A stretch of DNA of 61,394 nucleotides. It comes from a virus. The first letter of the stretch is position 1; every line of letters begins with the position of its first letter. Under the pieces are notes generated by a model that worked only from the letters and a program-made list of their open reading frames with translations, ran no database searches and was not told the origin of the DNA. Positions 30,781 to 39,064 of the stretch are shown piece after piece. The stretch spans positions 1 through 61,394 of the IMG/VR virus record IMGVR_UViG_3300036823_000136, one strand, 5' to 3'. The translations under genes were made by a program, and so were the position numbers.

Positions 30781-32064
30781 TCAGCGCGGGGTTTCGGGAC
30801 GGTCCCAGTACTCGCCGTTCGGACGCCACGGCAGCATGCCCGGATGACCGCGCACGAGTCCCGTCGGCCAGTCCCGCTCTTCACGCTGGCCGCGCCAGGA
30901 GACGAACTCCGCGGCGGCCTGGTCGTGCTCACCACGGCGCAGGCCGAACCCGAACTCCGGCCACCCGAGGTACAGCGACGAGCCGCGTGGGCGCATGACC
31001 CGACGGCCGGAGCCGTCCTTGCCGTTGCCCGCGTGCGCCTCGGTGATGATCGCGCACCCGTGGCGGGCCCGGATGTTGTCGAGCACCTGGACGATCGCCC
31101 GCGCGGCCTGTGAGCTGTTCTCGTCCTCGTGATGCAGCTTGTAGAGCGGCCCGACGGCGAGGATGTCCGGCGACGTTTTGGCCACGAAGCGCTCCAGGCG
31201 CGCCACGTCGCCACCCTTGAGCAGGTCGATGCCCTCGGTGGCGAAATCCATGTAGAGCTGCTTCTCCCAGCTCAGCGACGGCAATCCGATGGCGCCGCGG
31301 CACGAGTCGACGAGCTGGATCATCCGGCGGTACCGGCGCTTGGATTGGCTCTTCGTGTTCTCGCAGTCGATCACCGTCACGCGGAGCGCGCTCTCGCCGT
31401 CGTAGATCGGCTCACCGCGGAACGGATGCAAGCCTGCCGCGAGGCAGCACAGGATCTGGGCCACCAGCTCCGTCTTCCCGAAGCCCTCTTCGCCGGTGAT
31501 GACCATCCGGTCCATGCGCTCGATGAGCCCTGGTACCAGCCAGTCGTATTCGATCTTCTCCGAGAGCAGGTCGGCCAGCGTGAACGGCTCATCTTGATCG
31601 GCGGGGACGGACAGCTCCTCGATCTCGTCGACCGCGAGCCGGAGCTGTGCCGCCGCGGCCGTGACCGGCAGCGAGTCGCCGTTCTCCCACTCGGCATCGA
31701 GCCGCTGCATCAGGCGGTCGCACTCCTCCGCGAGCCGACGGCGGCCGTACAGCTCGCACACCCGGGAGGCGTAGCTGGCAGCGTTCCCGGGGTAGCTGTC
31801 GTGCTGGAGGATCGTGACCAGGTCGCCCGCGGGGATGCGAGAGACGAGGCCCTGATCAAGGATGATCGCGAGGACGGTGTTCACGTCCACCTCATCACCA
31901 CGGATGATCATGTCGCGGATGATGGCGGCCAACACCTGGTGCTGGATGCCGTAGAAGGCCTCTGGTGGGACGGCCAGGAAGTGCGGCTGGGTGACCTCGG
32001 GATTCCGGAACAGCGCGCTGAGCAAGGCCCGCTCGTTCATCACGTCGTGCGCATTTCGTGCCAC
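30781..32064 (-). CDS. DnaB/RepA-like replicative helicase
   Basis: The 427-residue protein has a DnaB N-terminal-like helical domain (ALLSALFRNPEVTQPHFL, DEVDVNTVLAIILDQGLV) and a RecA-type motor. Walker A is MVITGEEGFGKTELVAQI and Walker B lies in SPDILAVGPLYKLHH. The RSF1010 RepA/AAA_25 style follows (IITEAHAGNGKDGSGRRVMR). It lies one base after the initiator stop, a lambda O-P or initiator-helicase pair. Confidence 0.87.
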   Translation of the reverse strand: MARNAHDVMNERALLSALFRNPEVTQPHFLAVPPEAFYGIQHQVLAAIIRDMIIRGDEVDVNTVLAIILDQGLVSRIPAGDLVTILQHDSYPGNAASYASRVCELYGRRRLAEECDRLMQRLDAEWENGDSLPVTAAAAQLRLAVDEIEELSVPADQDEPFTLADLLSEKIEYDWLVPGLIERMDRMVITGEEGFGKTELVAQILCCLAAGLHPFRGEPIYDGESALRVTVIDCENTKSQSKRRYRRMIQLVDSCRGAIGLPSLSWEKQLYMDFATEGIDLLKGGDVARLERFVAKTSPDILAVGPLYKLHHEDENSSQAARAIVQVLDNIRARHGCAIITEAHAGNGKDGSGRRVMRPRGSSLYLGWPEFGFGLRRGEHDQAAAEFVSWRGQREERDWPTGLVRGHPGMLPWRPNGEYWDRPETPR

Positions 32065-32065
32065 G

Positions 32066-32995
32066 TCAGACTCCCTCGACTTCGGTGCCGTTACGGAACG
32101 GATGGCCCATCAGCACGCACACCAGGCCACGCCGGTAGTACTTGATCCACTGCTTGCGGTCGGCCAGCTGGAACTCCGCCGGGTCCATGCCCGGCGGCGC
32201 GCTCTTCGGGTGCGGCGCTTCGTACTTGCGACCGGTGCGCGCGGCCACCTCTTCGGCGGCGGCGGCGTGATACCGATCCAGGAGCCACGCCTCTGCCTCG
32301 TCGGCCGTCATCGCCGGAGCACCGTCGAACCCGGCCGTCCGGCACTCCGCGGACTCCCACACGTCTCCCTTGAGCCAGCGCTCGAAGTCCTTCCGGAACT
32401 TCGCATCCGGATGAGCAGCGAGGTACGGCGGGATGGCGGCGAGGATCGTCTCGACGGTGGTGCGTTGGATCGCGCGAGCCCACTCGGCCCAGGCCGTCCT
32501 CTTGGCGCCCTTCAGCCCGTAGGCCTTCCAAGCCGCTTCGAAGTCGTCGGAATAGTCGACGACCGTCCGAGTCTTCTTCGGCTTGGACGCGACAGCGTCG
32601 TGATCTTTAGGTTCTTCTTTGGGTTCTAAGACACGGTTATGGGTCTCAATTTGAGACCCCTTCACCTCAATTTGAGACCCCTGGAGGTCTCGATTTGAGA
32701 CCCCCCCGACGGCTGGGGTCTCAATCTGAGACCCCTCGATGGCGTCCACATCGAGGTAGAAGATCGTCGACCGGTTACGTCGGAACTCGCGCTTCAGAAG
32801 CCCCTCGTCCTCCAGCTCCTTCAGCACGCGCTGGACGGAGCTTTCACCGGCGCCGGACTTCCGGGCCAGGGTGGAGATCAGGAGGAAGCACGAGCCCTCG
32901 TCGTTGGCACTATCGGCGAGCGCGAGCAGCACGAGGCGCTTCGTCGCGGGGCCGATGCTGGACCGCCAAACGGTGGTCATCAAGGAGATGCTCAC
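32066..32995 (-). CDS. Winged-helix replication initiator containing iterons
   Basis: The 309-residue protein has an N-terminal winged helix (SIGPATKRLVLLALADSAND, STLARKSGAGESSVQRVLKE, EGLLKREFRRNRSTIFYL). A repeat-rich middle contains GSQIE three times, a charged linker follows, and a C-terminal helical domain has WKAYGLKGAKRTAWAEWARA. The architecture is that of phage O-like or DnaD-like initiators. The GSQIE repeats are encoded by DNA palindromes inside the gene. Alternative starts within the first few codons (MSISLMTT) are possible. Confidence 0.85.
   Translation of the reverse strand: MSISLMTTVWRSSIGPATKRLVLLALADSANDEGSCFLLISTLARKSGAGESSVQRVLKELEDEGLLKREFRRNRSTIFYLDVDAIEGSQIETPAVGGVSNRDLQGSQIEVKGSQIETHNRVLEPKEEPKDHDAVASKPKKTRTVVDYSDDFEAAWKAYGLKGAKRTAWAEWARAIQRTTVETILAAIPPYLAAHPDAKFRKDFERWLKGDVWESAECRTAGFDGAPAMTADEAEAWLLDRYHAAAAEEVAARTGRKYEAPHPKSAPPGMDPAEFQLADRKQWIKYYRRGLVCVLMGHPFRNGTEVEGV
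32601..32733. other. Candidate replication origin (iterons plus AT-rich tract)
   Basis: Four copies of a 17-bp near-palindrome, consensus GGTCTCAATTTGAGACC, are centred at 32650, 32671, 32694 and 32725, about 2, 2 and 3 helical turns apart. They adjoin an AT-rich tract at 32601-32640 (15 of 40 bases G or C). The arrangement inside the initiator gene mirrors the lambda origin inside gene O. Confidence 0.72.
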
Positions 32996-33118
32996 GCCGA
33001 CTCGCCACCCTGAGGTGCGAAAATGTCGGCGGGGATGGTTACAATCAAGGCACGTGCCCTTCGCTTAGCTAATTGTCGGTGGTACGGGTCCTTGGCCGGA
33101 CGAAGTTCGAAGCGTGAA

Positions 33119-33151
33119 AGAGCCGGGTCCTTGTCGGAGGGACCCGGCTCT
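33119..33151 (-). terminator. Hairpin terminator upstream of the initiator gene
   Basis: A perfect 12-bp stem (AGAGCCGGGTCC and its complement) with a 9-nt loop follows the stop at 33177. Bases 32996-33118 hold AT-richer sequence with possible promoter boxes (rightward TACAAT at about 33042) but no palindrome of the common family. Confidence 0.75.
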
Positions 33152-33176
33152 TCGCGTTGCTAGGGGGGTAACGTCT

Positions 33177-33293
33177 TCACGGCTTGGCCTTCCGTACGAG
33201 TCGGAGGGCCAAGCCCTCCACGGGGGTCATCCGAGCATAGGCCGGGAACGGTCGTTCTCCGCCGGACTCCACGGCGCGTCGGCGATCACCCAT
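33177..33293 (-). CDS. Small basic protein
   Basis: The ATG at 33293 shares a base with the previous TGA. The 38-residue product (MGDRRRAVESGGERPFPAYA) ends in a basic stretch (LRLVRKAKP). Coupling and lack of alternative frames support translation; function unknown. Confidence 0.6.
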   Translation of the reverse strand: MGDRRRAVESGGERPFPAYARMTPVEGLALRLVRKAKP

Positions 33294-33853
33294 CAGAACA
33301 GGCTCTGCACCGGCTGCACGCCGCCGTCGGGCTTCCTCTCCTCGCCGGCCAAGTCCCGCGCCGCGCTCGCTCCGGCCGCGGTCAGCGTCCACAGCTGCCA
33401 GTCCGATCCCTTGTGCCGCCGGGTGTTCCCGAGACCGTCGGCGGTGAGCACCGGCGCCACGAGCCCACCGTCCACCAGCTCACCGCGGCGCGGTCGCTCC
33501 GAGTTCTGGTCGATCTCCAGCCGCTCCTGGATCTCGAAGTCAGTCAGGTCGCCCCAGCGGTAGAGCGCGAGCAGCACGGCGGCGCGCTGGGTTCCGCTCC
33601 GCGGCCGGATCGCGGCGGCCGTGGCCCGGCTCGTCGGCAGCGCATCGGCGCGTACCTTGCCCTCGCGGTTGCCCGCGGCGGTGGTGCGGATCTGGTCCTG
33701 GCCGTCGGCGAGCCGCTGGATGATGCAATCGACCTCCAGGCGGAGACCAGCAGCCACTTGGCGGAGGTCGCCCGGCGTGCGGACCTGATCGAGGTCTCGC
33801 GCGAGGTCGCGCGCCCGTTCGGCGCACTTCATCGCCTCATCGAAGTGGGTCAC
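33293..33853 (-). CDS. Winged-helix DNA-binding protein
   Basis: GTG 33853 overlaps the previous stop (GTGA); 186 residues. The N-terminal half is helical (HFDEAMKCAERARDLARDLD). The C-terminal half shows a winged-helix arrangement (TQRAAVLLALYRWGDLTDFE, IQERLEIDQNSERPRRGELV, GSDWQLWTLTAAGASAARDL). It may be a transcription regulator; it is a second candidate, after WhiB, for control of phage promoters. Confidence 0.75.
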   Translation of the reverse strand: MTHFDEAMKCAERARDLARDLDQVRTPGDLRQVAAGLRLEVDCIIQRLADGQDQIRTTAAGNREGKVRADALPTSRATAAAIRPRSGTQRAAVLLALYRWGDLTDFEIQERLEIDQNSERPRRGELVDGGLVAPVLTADGLGNTRRHKGSDWQLWTLTAAGASAARDLAGEERKPDGGVQPVQSLF

Positions 33854-34044
33854 GATGTCAGCTCGATTCGGATCTTGACGCGGTTGCCGTCCGGCGTGAT
33901 CGCGTCGAAGTCCGACCAGTCCGGAGCGTTGAACAGGCTGCCGGACTGGATCGCCGGCTCCGCGCCGGACTTGAGCTGGTTCCACACCCAGGTCGCGGCG
34001 TCTTCCTGGAGTTCGGCCTTCGTGGCGTGGGAGTTTTCGGCCAT
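33850..34044 (-). CDS. Small protein
   Basis: The 64-residue product (MAENSHATKAELQEDAATWV) has an amphipathic helical start and a beta-rich end (DFDAITPDGNRVKIRIEL). It overlaps the winged-helix gene by GTGA. No family recognised. Confidence 0.72.
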   Translation of the reverse strand: MAENSHATKAELQEDAATWVWNQLKSGAEPAIQSGSLFNAPDWSDFDAITPDGNRVKIRIELTS

Positions 34045-34047
34045 GAT

Positions 34048-34335
34048 CTATTTCTCCTTGGGGTCGTGACGGATGATCCTGACGTGCTCGCGGGGGCTGA
34101 GCCCCCATTCCTCGGCCAGCGCGAAGCCGTGCTGGGTGACGTTCTCGCCGACGACGTATCCGGCAGCGACCAGTTCGAAGTACGCGAGCAGGAGCGGCAC
34201 CTCGAACAGCTCGTCCGCGGGCGGCGCGTACTTCCGTATGGGGTGCCCGGCCCAGGCGTAGATCCGGCCGTTGACGATCTCCTTCAGCATGGCCAAGCGC
34301 TGCTTGGTCTGCTCGAACGGCGGCGCCTCGGTCAC
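34048..34335 (-). CDS. Winged-helix-like small protein
   Basis: GTG 34335 overlaps the preceding stop; 95 residues. The sequence FELVAAGYVVGENVTQHGFA and the preceding helix resemble the recognition half of winged helices. It appears related to the next gene (TYRELVEAGLIIAHYYTPKG), suggesting duplication. Probably a small DNA-binding protein. Confidence 0.72.
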   Translation of the reverse strand: MTEAPPFEQTKQRLAMLKEIVNGRIYAWAGHPIRKYAPPADELFEVPLLLAYFELVAAGYVVGENVTQHGFALAEEWGLSPREHVRIIRHDPKEK

Positions 34336-34565
34336 TTCACCAGCCCCCATTGCCGCGCGACGACGAACCCCTTCGGCGTGTAGTAGTGGGCGATGATCAG
34401 CCCGGCCTCGACCAGCTCGCGGTACGTCTCCTGACCGCGGAGGTCGAGCTTCCCGAAGTCGACGTGTGCGGACTGGTCGTCGGCGATGAGGAGGTCGCCG
34501 CGGATGGCGAGCATGAGCACGGCGGCGCGCTGGGGCGTCCGTTCGAAGGGCTTCGACTTAGCCAT
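34332..34565 (-). CDS. Winged-helix-like small protein, paralogue of neighbour
   Basis: ATG 34565 overlaps the end of the gene upstream; 77 residues (MAKSKPFERTPQRAAVLMLA). The end (ELVEAGLIIAHYYTPKGFVV) and final WGLVK match the layout of the neighbouring 34048-34335 product (ELVAAGYVVGENVTQHGFAL, EEWGL). Likely an old tandem duplication of a small DNA-binding fold. Confidence 0.72.
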   Translation of the reverse strand: MAKSKPFERTPQRAAVLMLAIRGDLLIADDQSAHVDFGKLDLRGQETYRELVEAGLIIAHYYTPKGFVVARQWGLVK

Positions 34566-34953
34566 GGAATGTCCACCACCCGTCGAACCCCTCAGGGATG
34601 GCCGGGAACGCGTCGAGCATCGGCCGGAGGAGGTCCAGGTCATCCTGGATCGCCGAGGGCGCCTGCTCGCCCCAGTACCCCTCACCGTCCCAGCGGCCCG
34701 TGGTGGTGCCGCCGTAGCGGCCGTCGCCGTGGGCCTGAAGGAACTGCTCGGTGGTAACCGGCTCCACGTCCTGGTAGTCCCACAGCGTGCCGATGCACGC
34801 CACGGTGACGCCCTTGCGGCGCCGGAACCAGACGGCGGTGGCTCGGCAGTTCCAGAAGCCGCCGTACTTGGTGGGATTGAACCGCTTGTACAGGCTCCCC
34901 AGGTCGACCGCGTACGGCCGGTGGCTCATGAGGAACCGCTCCTCGCGCTTCAC
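34558..34953 (-). CDS. Hypothetical aromatic-rich protein
   Basis: GTG 34953 overlaps the previous stop. The 131-residue product (MKREERFLMSHRPYAVDLGS) is rich in Trp, Tyr and Gly (GRWDGEGYWGEQAPSAIQDD). No family recognised. An internal ATG at residue 9 is an alternative start. Confidence 0.72.
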   Translation of the reverse strand: MKREERFLMSHRPYAVDLGSLYKRFNPTKYGGFWNCRATAVWFRRRKGVTVACIGTLWDYQDVEPVTTEQFLQAHGDGRYGGTTTGRWDGEGYWGEQAPSAIQDDLDLLRPMLDAFPAIPEGFDGWWTFHG

Positions 34954-35357
34954 TGGTCGCCCCCGAGAATGTCCCGGATGCGAGCGATTGCGTAATCCTG
35001 ATCGCCCATTCCGATCAACCTCTGGCTGTTCAGAACCGAGCGGATCTCGTTGAGCCGGACCGCCTGCTTGCGCTCCCTATGCCTCAGCTCGTCGTACGCC
35101 TTCCGCCACTCCACGTCCGTCTCGACGAGTTCCGCGCGCAAGGCATCGACGCTTCCGAGCTTCACGGCGTCGGCGGGCATCTCGCCCTGGTGGTATTCGG
35201 GAGCAGGAAGCGGCCGCGTTTTGTTGTCGAGCAGGTTCCAGTAACCACCGGCGCCGCTGTTGATGAGCGCTCCCAGTATCGGGCTCCACCACAGCTCGGG
35301 CGTCGCGGGCACGGGGTCCTTCCCGGGGTCCATGCACTGGCCGGTGAACTCGGTCAT
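34950..35357 (-). CDS. Hypothetical protein with helical C-terminus
   Basis: ATG 35357 overlaps the preceding TGA; SD-like GGAGGGG precedes it. The 135-residue product has an aromatic N-terminal half (ATPELWWSPILGALINSGAG) and a charged helical C-terminal half (VEWRKAYDELRHRERKQAVR). Function unknown. Confidence 0.74.
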   Translation of the reverse strand: MTEFTGQCMDPGKDPVPATPELWWSPILGALINSGAGGYWNLLDNKTRPLPAPEYHQGEMPADAVKLGSVDALRAELVETDVEWRKAYDELRHRERKQAVRLNEIRSVLNSQRLIGMGDQDYAIARIRDILGGDQ

Positions 35358-35527
35358 TTCCCCTCCAAGATGGCGCGGATGGCGTCGAACGCGTCCAGCT
35401 TGTCGAGGAACGCTCCGTTGTCGTAGTCGGCGACTGCTGCACGAGCGTCGGCAATCACGGTCTCGGCGGCGATCAGCTGGTTCTGGGCGGCATTGAAGGC
35501 CTTCTCCAGCCATTCCAACCTGTTCAC
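35354..35527 (-). CDS. Small helical protein
   Basis: GTG 35527 overlaps the previous stop (GTGA). The 57-residue product (MNRLEWLEKAFNAAQNQLIA) is a helical hairpin with an acidic end (AFLDKLDAFDAIRAILEGK). Supported by overlaps at both ends; function unknown. Confidence 0.7.
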   Translation of the reverse strand: MNRLEWLEKAFNAAQNQLIAAETVIADARAAVADYDNGAFLDKLDAFDAIRAILEGK

Positions 35528-36222
35528 TTTTCCCCCTTCGGGAACGTGCGCGTGACGGAAGTCCCGCGCTCCTTGATGATCTTCGTGTGGGCGTCGGTGA
35601 CGGTGGCGCTGACCTGGTCCAGCTCCGCCTGAGCCAGCTCCGCCTGGAGCTTCTTGACCTTGGTCACCTGGGGCTCGAACTTGCCCAGGCCGACGAGCGT
35701 CTTCATCACGTCGGCGAGCAGCCCGGCGAGTAGCTCGCGCGAGCGGTCGCCCTGGCCGGAGAACTCCGCCTGGAACAGCTCGAACAGCCGGGCCTTCGCG
35801 TCCGGAGTCTCGATGTGCGCCGCCGCGACGGCGGAGATCAGCGCGTCGAGATCGAACTTGTGCTCGTTGATCAGGTCGGGCCGGACGGTGATGGTGCTGC
35901 CGTCGGTGTCGACGATGGCCAGCAAGCCGTTCGGCACACCGTCGGAGTCCCCGTTCACCGTGAGGAGCGCGTGCTCGCGGAGCACGTCCTTCACGGTGCG
36001 GGCGGTGTCGGTGAAGGCGCGGCCGTAGTCGGTCAGCGTCTCGTTCATCGCACCGAAGCGGCGCACCAGCGCGGCGGCGTCCTCCGGCGTCTTGATCTCC
36101 CCGGCCTTGGCCAGCTCGTCGGCGAGCACCGAATCCACGCCGTCGCGGAGAGCGCGGCGGAGGTCAGGCGTCGCGGGAAGCTGGCGGCCGTCGTGCAGGA
36201 CCAGTTCGTTCTCGTCGGTCAC
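35524..36222 (-). CDS. Hypothetical acidic protein
   Basis: GTG 36222 overlaps the previous stop. The 232-residue product starts MTDENELVLHDGRQLPATPD, is acidic and mostly helical, and ends with a coiled-coil-like stretch (KVKKLQAELAQAELDQVSAT) and a short basic tail. Its place in the replication block suggests a DNA-metabolism partner, but no family is recognised. Confidence 0.76.
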   Translation of the reverse strand: MTDENELVLHDGRQLPATPDLRRALRDGVDSVLADELAKAGEIKTPEDAAALVRRFGAMNETLTDYGRAFTDTARTVKDVLREHALLTVNGDSDGVPNGLLAIVDTDGSTITVRPDLINEHKFDLDALISAVAAAHIETPDAKARLFELFQAEFSGQGDRSRELLAGLLADVMKTLVGLGKFEPQVTKVKKLQAELAQAELDQVSATVTDAHTKIIKERGTSVTRTFPKGEK

Positions 36223-36494
36223 TTGCGGCTCATTCCCTTCGAGTACTCCACGAGCACGTCGCGCGTGGGGTCGTAGCCCGGCGTGTCCAAGACGGCGGCG
36301 ACGACACAGCACAGGCAGGACTCGTTGATCTGTCGGCCATCCCGAGTCGGGACGTAGATGGTGGCCTCGACGACGTTCCCGATCGTCGAGCAGACGGGGC
36401 AGGCCGCGCCGAAGTCGTCGACCTGGTCGGTCCAGACTTCGCGGTATTCCACAGTGACGGACGGGCTGCCGGTAAGGCTGATCGTGGTGGACAT
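36219..36494 (-). CDS. Double CxxC protein, leaderless start
   Basis: ATG 36494 is exactly 6 nt past the TACGAT -10 box and has no ribosome-binding site. The 91-residue product (MSTTISLTGSPSVTVEYREV) has CPVCSTIGNV and a second cysteine pair in ESCLCCVVAAV, so a metal site is likely. First gene of the initiator/regulator operon. Confidence 0.8.
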   Translation of the reverse strand: MSTTISLTGSPSVTVEYREVWTDQVDDFGAACPVCSTIGNVVEATIYVPTRDGRQINESCLCCVVAAVLDTPGYDPTRDVLVEYSKGMSRK

Positions 36495-36500
36495 GGGTTG

Positions 36501-36529
36501 ATCGTACCCCCCATTTTAGGGGGACACAA
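36501..36529 (-). promoter_or_regulatory. Spacer-palindrome promoter, leaderless type
   Basis: Minus strand: -35 TTGTGT, spacer CCCCCTAAAATGGGGGG, -10 TACGAT, six bases, then ATG. One of the clearest members. The -35 abuts the preceding terminator stem. Confidence 0.85.
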
Positions 36530-36564
36530 GTAACCCCCCGGCATCCGCGACCGGGGGGCTACTT
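36528..36564 (-). terminator. Terminator after the SSB operon
   Basis: AAGTAACCCCCCGG pairs with CCGGGGGGCTACTT (one mismatch) around a 9-nt loop, 50 bases past the ssb stop and touching the next promoter. Confidence 0.75.
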
Positions 36565-36614
36565 CTCAAGCTGGAGCGCGAGGTGTGCAGTCACCTCGTG
36601 GCCGCTCCGTCAGA

Positions 36615-37151
36615 TCAGAAAGGCGGCTCGTCGGGGAAGCCGGCGCCACCACCGCCGCCGCGGGAGAAGCCGCCGCCCTGGGGCGCGCTGCCCCACGGGT
36701 CGTCGGCGGGCGGGCGACCGCCGTACTGACCGCCGCCGCCCTGCTGGTTCCCGCGGTTCTGCTGGCGCTCGTAGCTGTCCCCGCCGCCGCGCTGCACGCG
36801 CTTCACGGCAACCTGGGCCCAGCGAAGCTCGGGGCCGATGCCGTCCACCTGGACCTCCAGGGTGTACCGCTTGCCGCCCTCCTTGTCCTCCCAGGGGCGG
36901 TTCTCCAGGCGTCCGGTCACGATGACGCGGTCGCCCTTACCGAGGCTCTCCGCGACGTTCTCAGCCTCTTCACGCCAGATGTTGCAGCGATACCAGGTCG
37001 TGTCGCCGTCGAGCCATTCGCCGGCCTGGTTCTTCTTCCGCGCGCCGACGGCGACACTGACCGTGCAGACGGCCACGCCGCCCGACGTGAACCGCAGCTC
37101 GGGGTCGCCGCCAAGGCTCCCGATGAAGGTGATGGTGGCCTCTCCAGCCAT
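36615..37151 (-). CDS. ssb: Single-stranded DNA-binding protein
   Basis: The 178-residue protein has a full OB fold (ATITFIGSLGGDPELRFTSG, TVSVAVGARKKNQAGEWLDG, WREEAENVAESLGKGDRVIV), a Gly/Gln-rich linker and an acidic tip ending DEPPF. That tip is the usual docking site for partner proteins. It coats ssDNA during replication and works with the ERF annealing protein just upstream. Confidence 0.95.
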   Translation of the reverse strand: MAGEATITFIGSLGGDPELRFTSGGVAVCTVSVAVGARKKNQAGEWLDGDTTWYRCNIWREEAENVAESLGKGDRVIVTGRLENRPWEDKEGGKRYTLEVQVDGIGPELRWAQVAVKRVQRGGGDSYERQQNRGNQQGGGGQYGGRPPADDPWGSAPQGGGFSRGGGGGAGFPDEPPF

Positions 37152-37190
37152 GACGTTCTTCCTCTCGATGGTGCTGCTTGGGCAGGACGG

Positions 37191-38243
37191 TCAGTGCTCC
37201 CAGGGGCGCGCCGGGGGCGGCTCCTGGTTCCGGGGCGACGTGCCCAGGGTGTTCCCCATGCTGACGCCCAGCGAACGGGCGACGGACTGGAAGCCGGACA
37301 GCTGGGAGCGGAGGTTGTGCTGGTTCCCCTGGAGTGCCTTGACCAGCATTTTCGCCTCACCGGCCTCGTACTGCTCGTCCGCCGACGCGAGCCAGGCCTC
37401 AGCCTCCTGCTGCTTCTGGTTCTTCGCGTCCGACTTGGCCAGCGCCAGGTTGTACTTCAGGTTGAGATCGTGCTCTGCGGCGTGCAGGCGCCCCATCTGC
37501 TGGCGGAGGAACACCTCGCTGTTCTCCAGCTGCTCCAGAATGGAGACGATCTTCAGCTCCACGTCCTGGGGCGTGTAGAGCACGGTCGGGTCCAGCGCGG
37601 GCAACTTCTTCGTCAGCGGGTCCAGGGTGTGCTCACCCTCGCGTGGGACGATGGGCACGCCGGTACCGGGCCTCGGTGCCTCGCGCCGGGCGAGATCCGT
37701 GCTCACGGTGTCCGGCTCGCCCGGCTCCGGTCCGTCGTGCAGCCCGGCGCGGAACTCGTGGCCGTAGTCGAGCGGCGCCGCCTGAGCTTCGTCCGGCTCG
37801 TCCTCGACGCGGTCGATCTCGGCAGGAACCGCGGCCACGGCAGCGATGACCTCCTCGACGACCTCGGCATCCACCGTCTCGGGCTCGACAGAGTCCTGAG
37901 TGGACTGTCCGTAGACTCCGAAGGCGCCCTGCACCACGGCCTCCTTGCTCGCGTAGTCGTCCTGCACCGGCTCGCCCGCGACGCTCCGGACCTCAGCCTC
38001 AGCCTCGACCTTGCGCCGGGCGGCGTCCACCTTCTCCTGGGCGTCGCGCTTCATCCGAACTGACAGCGGCTCTTCCTCGAACTCCGGCAGCTCGTACTCG
38101 ACAGCGTCGGGCGGCTCGTCCTCCATCGGGAAGCCCAGCGTCTCGCCGCACGCGCAGACGAAGCCGTCGGTGGCGCTGAAGCTCGTGGAGCCCTCGTGGT
38201 CGGCGTGCTCCGGCCAGTACTCAGCGATCTTGTTGCTCGTCAC
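37191..38243 (-). CDS. Large acidic protein of the recombination operon
   Basis: GTG 38243 overlaps the ERF stop. The 350-residue protein has an N-terminal zinc-like motif (HADHEGSTSFSATDGFVCAC), a long acidic low-complexity centre (ETVDAEVVEEVIAAVAAVPA) and a C-terminal coiled coil (IVSILEQLENSEVFLRQQMG, KSDAKNQKQQEAEAWLASAD). Possibly a scaffold for the SSB/ERF machinery; not recognised as a known family. Confidence 0.76.
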   Translation of the reverse strand: MTSNKIAEYWPEHADHEGSTSFSATDGFVCACGETLGFPMEDEPPDAVEYELPEFEEEPLSVRMKRDAQEKVDAARRKVEAEAEVRSVAGEPVQDDYASKEAVVQGAFGVYGQSTQDSVEPETVDAEVVEEVIAAVAAVPAEIDRVEDEPDEAQAAPLDYGHEFRAGLHDGPEPGEPDTVSTDLARREAPRPGTGVPIVPREGEHTLDPLTKKLPALDPTVLYTPQDVELKIVSILEQLENSEVFLRQQMGRLHAAEHDLNLKYNLALAKSDAKNQKQQEAEAWLASADEQYEAGEAKMLVKALQGNQHNLRSQLSGFQSVARSLGVSMGNTLGTSPRNQEPPPARPWEH

Positions 38244-39058
38244 TGGGCACCACCGGCGGGCATCGCGGTGTTCGGGTCGATGCCGAAGTTCCCCAGGCGC
38301 GCGCGGATGTGCTTCTCCAGCGGCAGGCCGCCGACCTCGAACCCGAGCATGCCGCGCTGGGCGGAGTAGGCGTGCACCTGGTTGATCCGCGCCACGGTCA
38401 GCTCCGGGTCGTTCAGCTGGCGACCGACCCAGTCGGAGAACTCGATGCGCTTCTCCGGCGTCATGCTGCCGTCGGGCGCGCCGGTGGTGTCACCGCGCTG
38501 CTCCGCCTGGCGCCGCTCGCGGGCCTCGGACTGGGCACGCTGGTAACCCTGACCACCACCGGTCGGCTGGGCGAAATCGCCGGGGCGCTCGCTGTCCGGG
38601 TCCGGGTCGTCGGTGGCGATCATGAACGCCTGGGTGAGCGCCGACTTCATGGCCATGGTCATCGCCTTGGCTGACGATTTGTCGCTGGAGTCCTTGCCCT
38701 CGCCGATCGAGCCGACCGTCAGCATGGTGCCGTCGACCAAGCTCGTGAAGGTGTACTCCATCGTCACCCACACCGAGGTCCACATGGTGTAGCCGGAGCC
38801 CTCCTTGTACGGCTTCTTGTCCTCGGACCGCTCGCGCGAGACCACGCGGGACTGGACGAACACGCCGTGGTCGCGGAAGGCCTGCCCCAGCGCGGCGGCG
38901 GTGTCCTCGAACCGGCGGAAGGCGTACTTCGTGCCACCACTCCGCTTGCCGTCGTCGTACTGCCCGGCCTTGGGAACGTAGGTGACTTGCTGCATGACGG
39001 CCGCGACGGCGGCGAGGATCTTGGGCGCGCCGTCGGGCGCGGAGTCCTGGGCAGGCAC
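38240..39058 (-). CDS. erf: ERF-family single-strand annealing protein
   Basis: The 272-residue protein shows the ERF core: GGTKYAFRRFEDTAAALGQA, MEYTFTSLVDGTMLTVGSIG, EGKDSSDKSSAKAMTMAMKS and ALTQAFMIATDDPDPD. It anneals complementary ssDNA in phage recombination. The C-terminal 70 residues are variable and may contact SSB. It lies upstream of ssb in one operon. Confidence 0.88.
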   Translation of the reverse strand: MPAQDSAPDGAPKILAAVAAVMQQVTYVPKAGQYDDGKRSGGTKYAFRRFEDTAAALGQAFRDHGVFVQSRVVSRERSEDKKPYKEGSGYTMWTSVWVTMEYTFTSLVDGTMLTVGSIGEGKDSSDKSSAKAMTMAMKSALTQAFMIATDDPDPDSERPGDFAQPTGGGQGYQRAQSEARERRQAEQRGDTTGAPDGSMTPEKRIEFSDWVGRQLNDPELTVARINQVHAYSAQRGMLGFEVGGLPLEKHIRARLGNFGIDPNTAMPAGGAQ

Positions 39059-39064
39059 GGTGTG

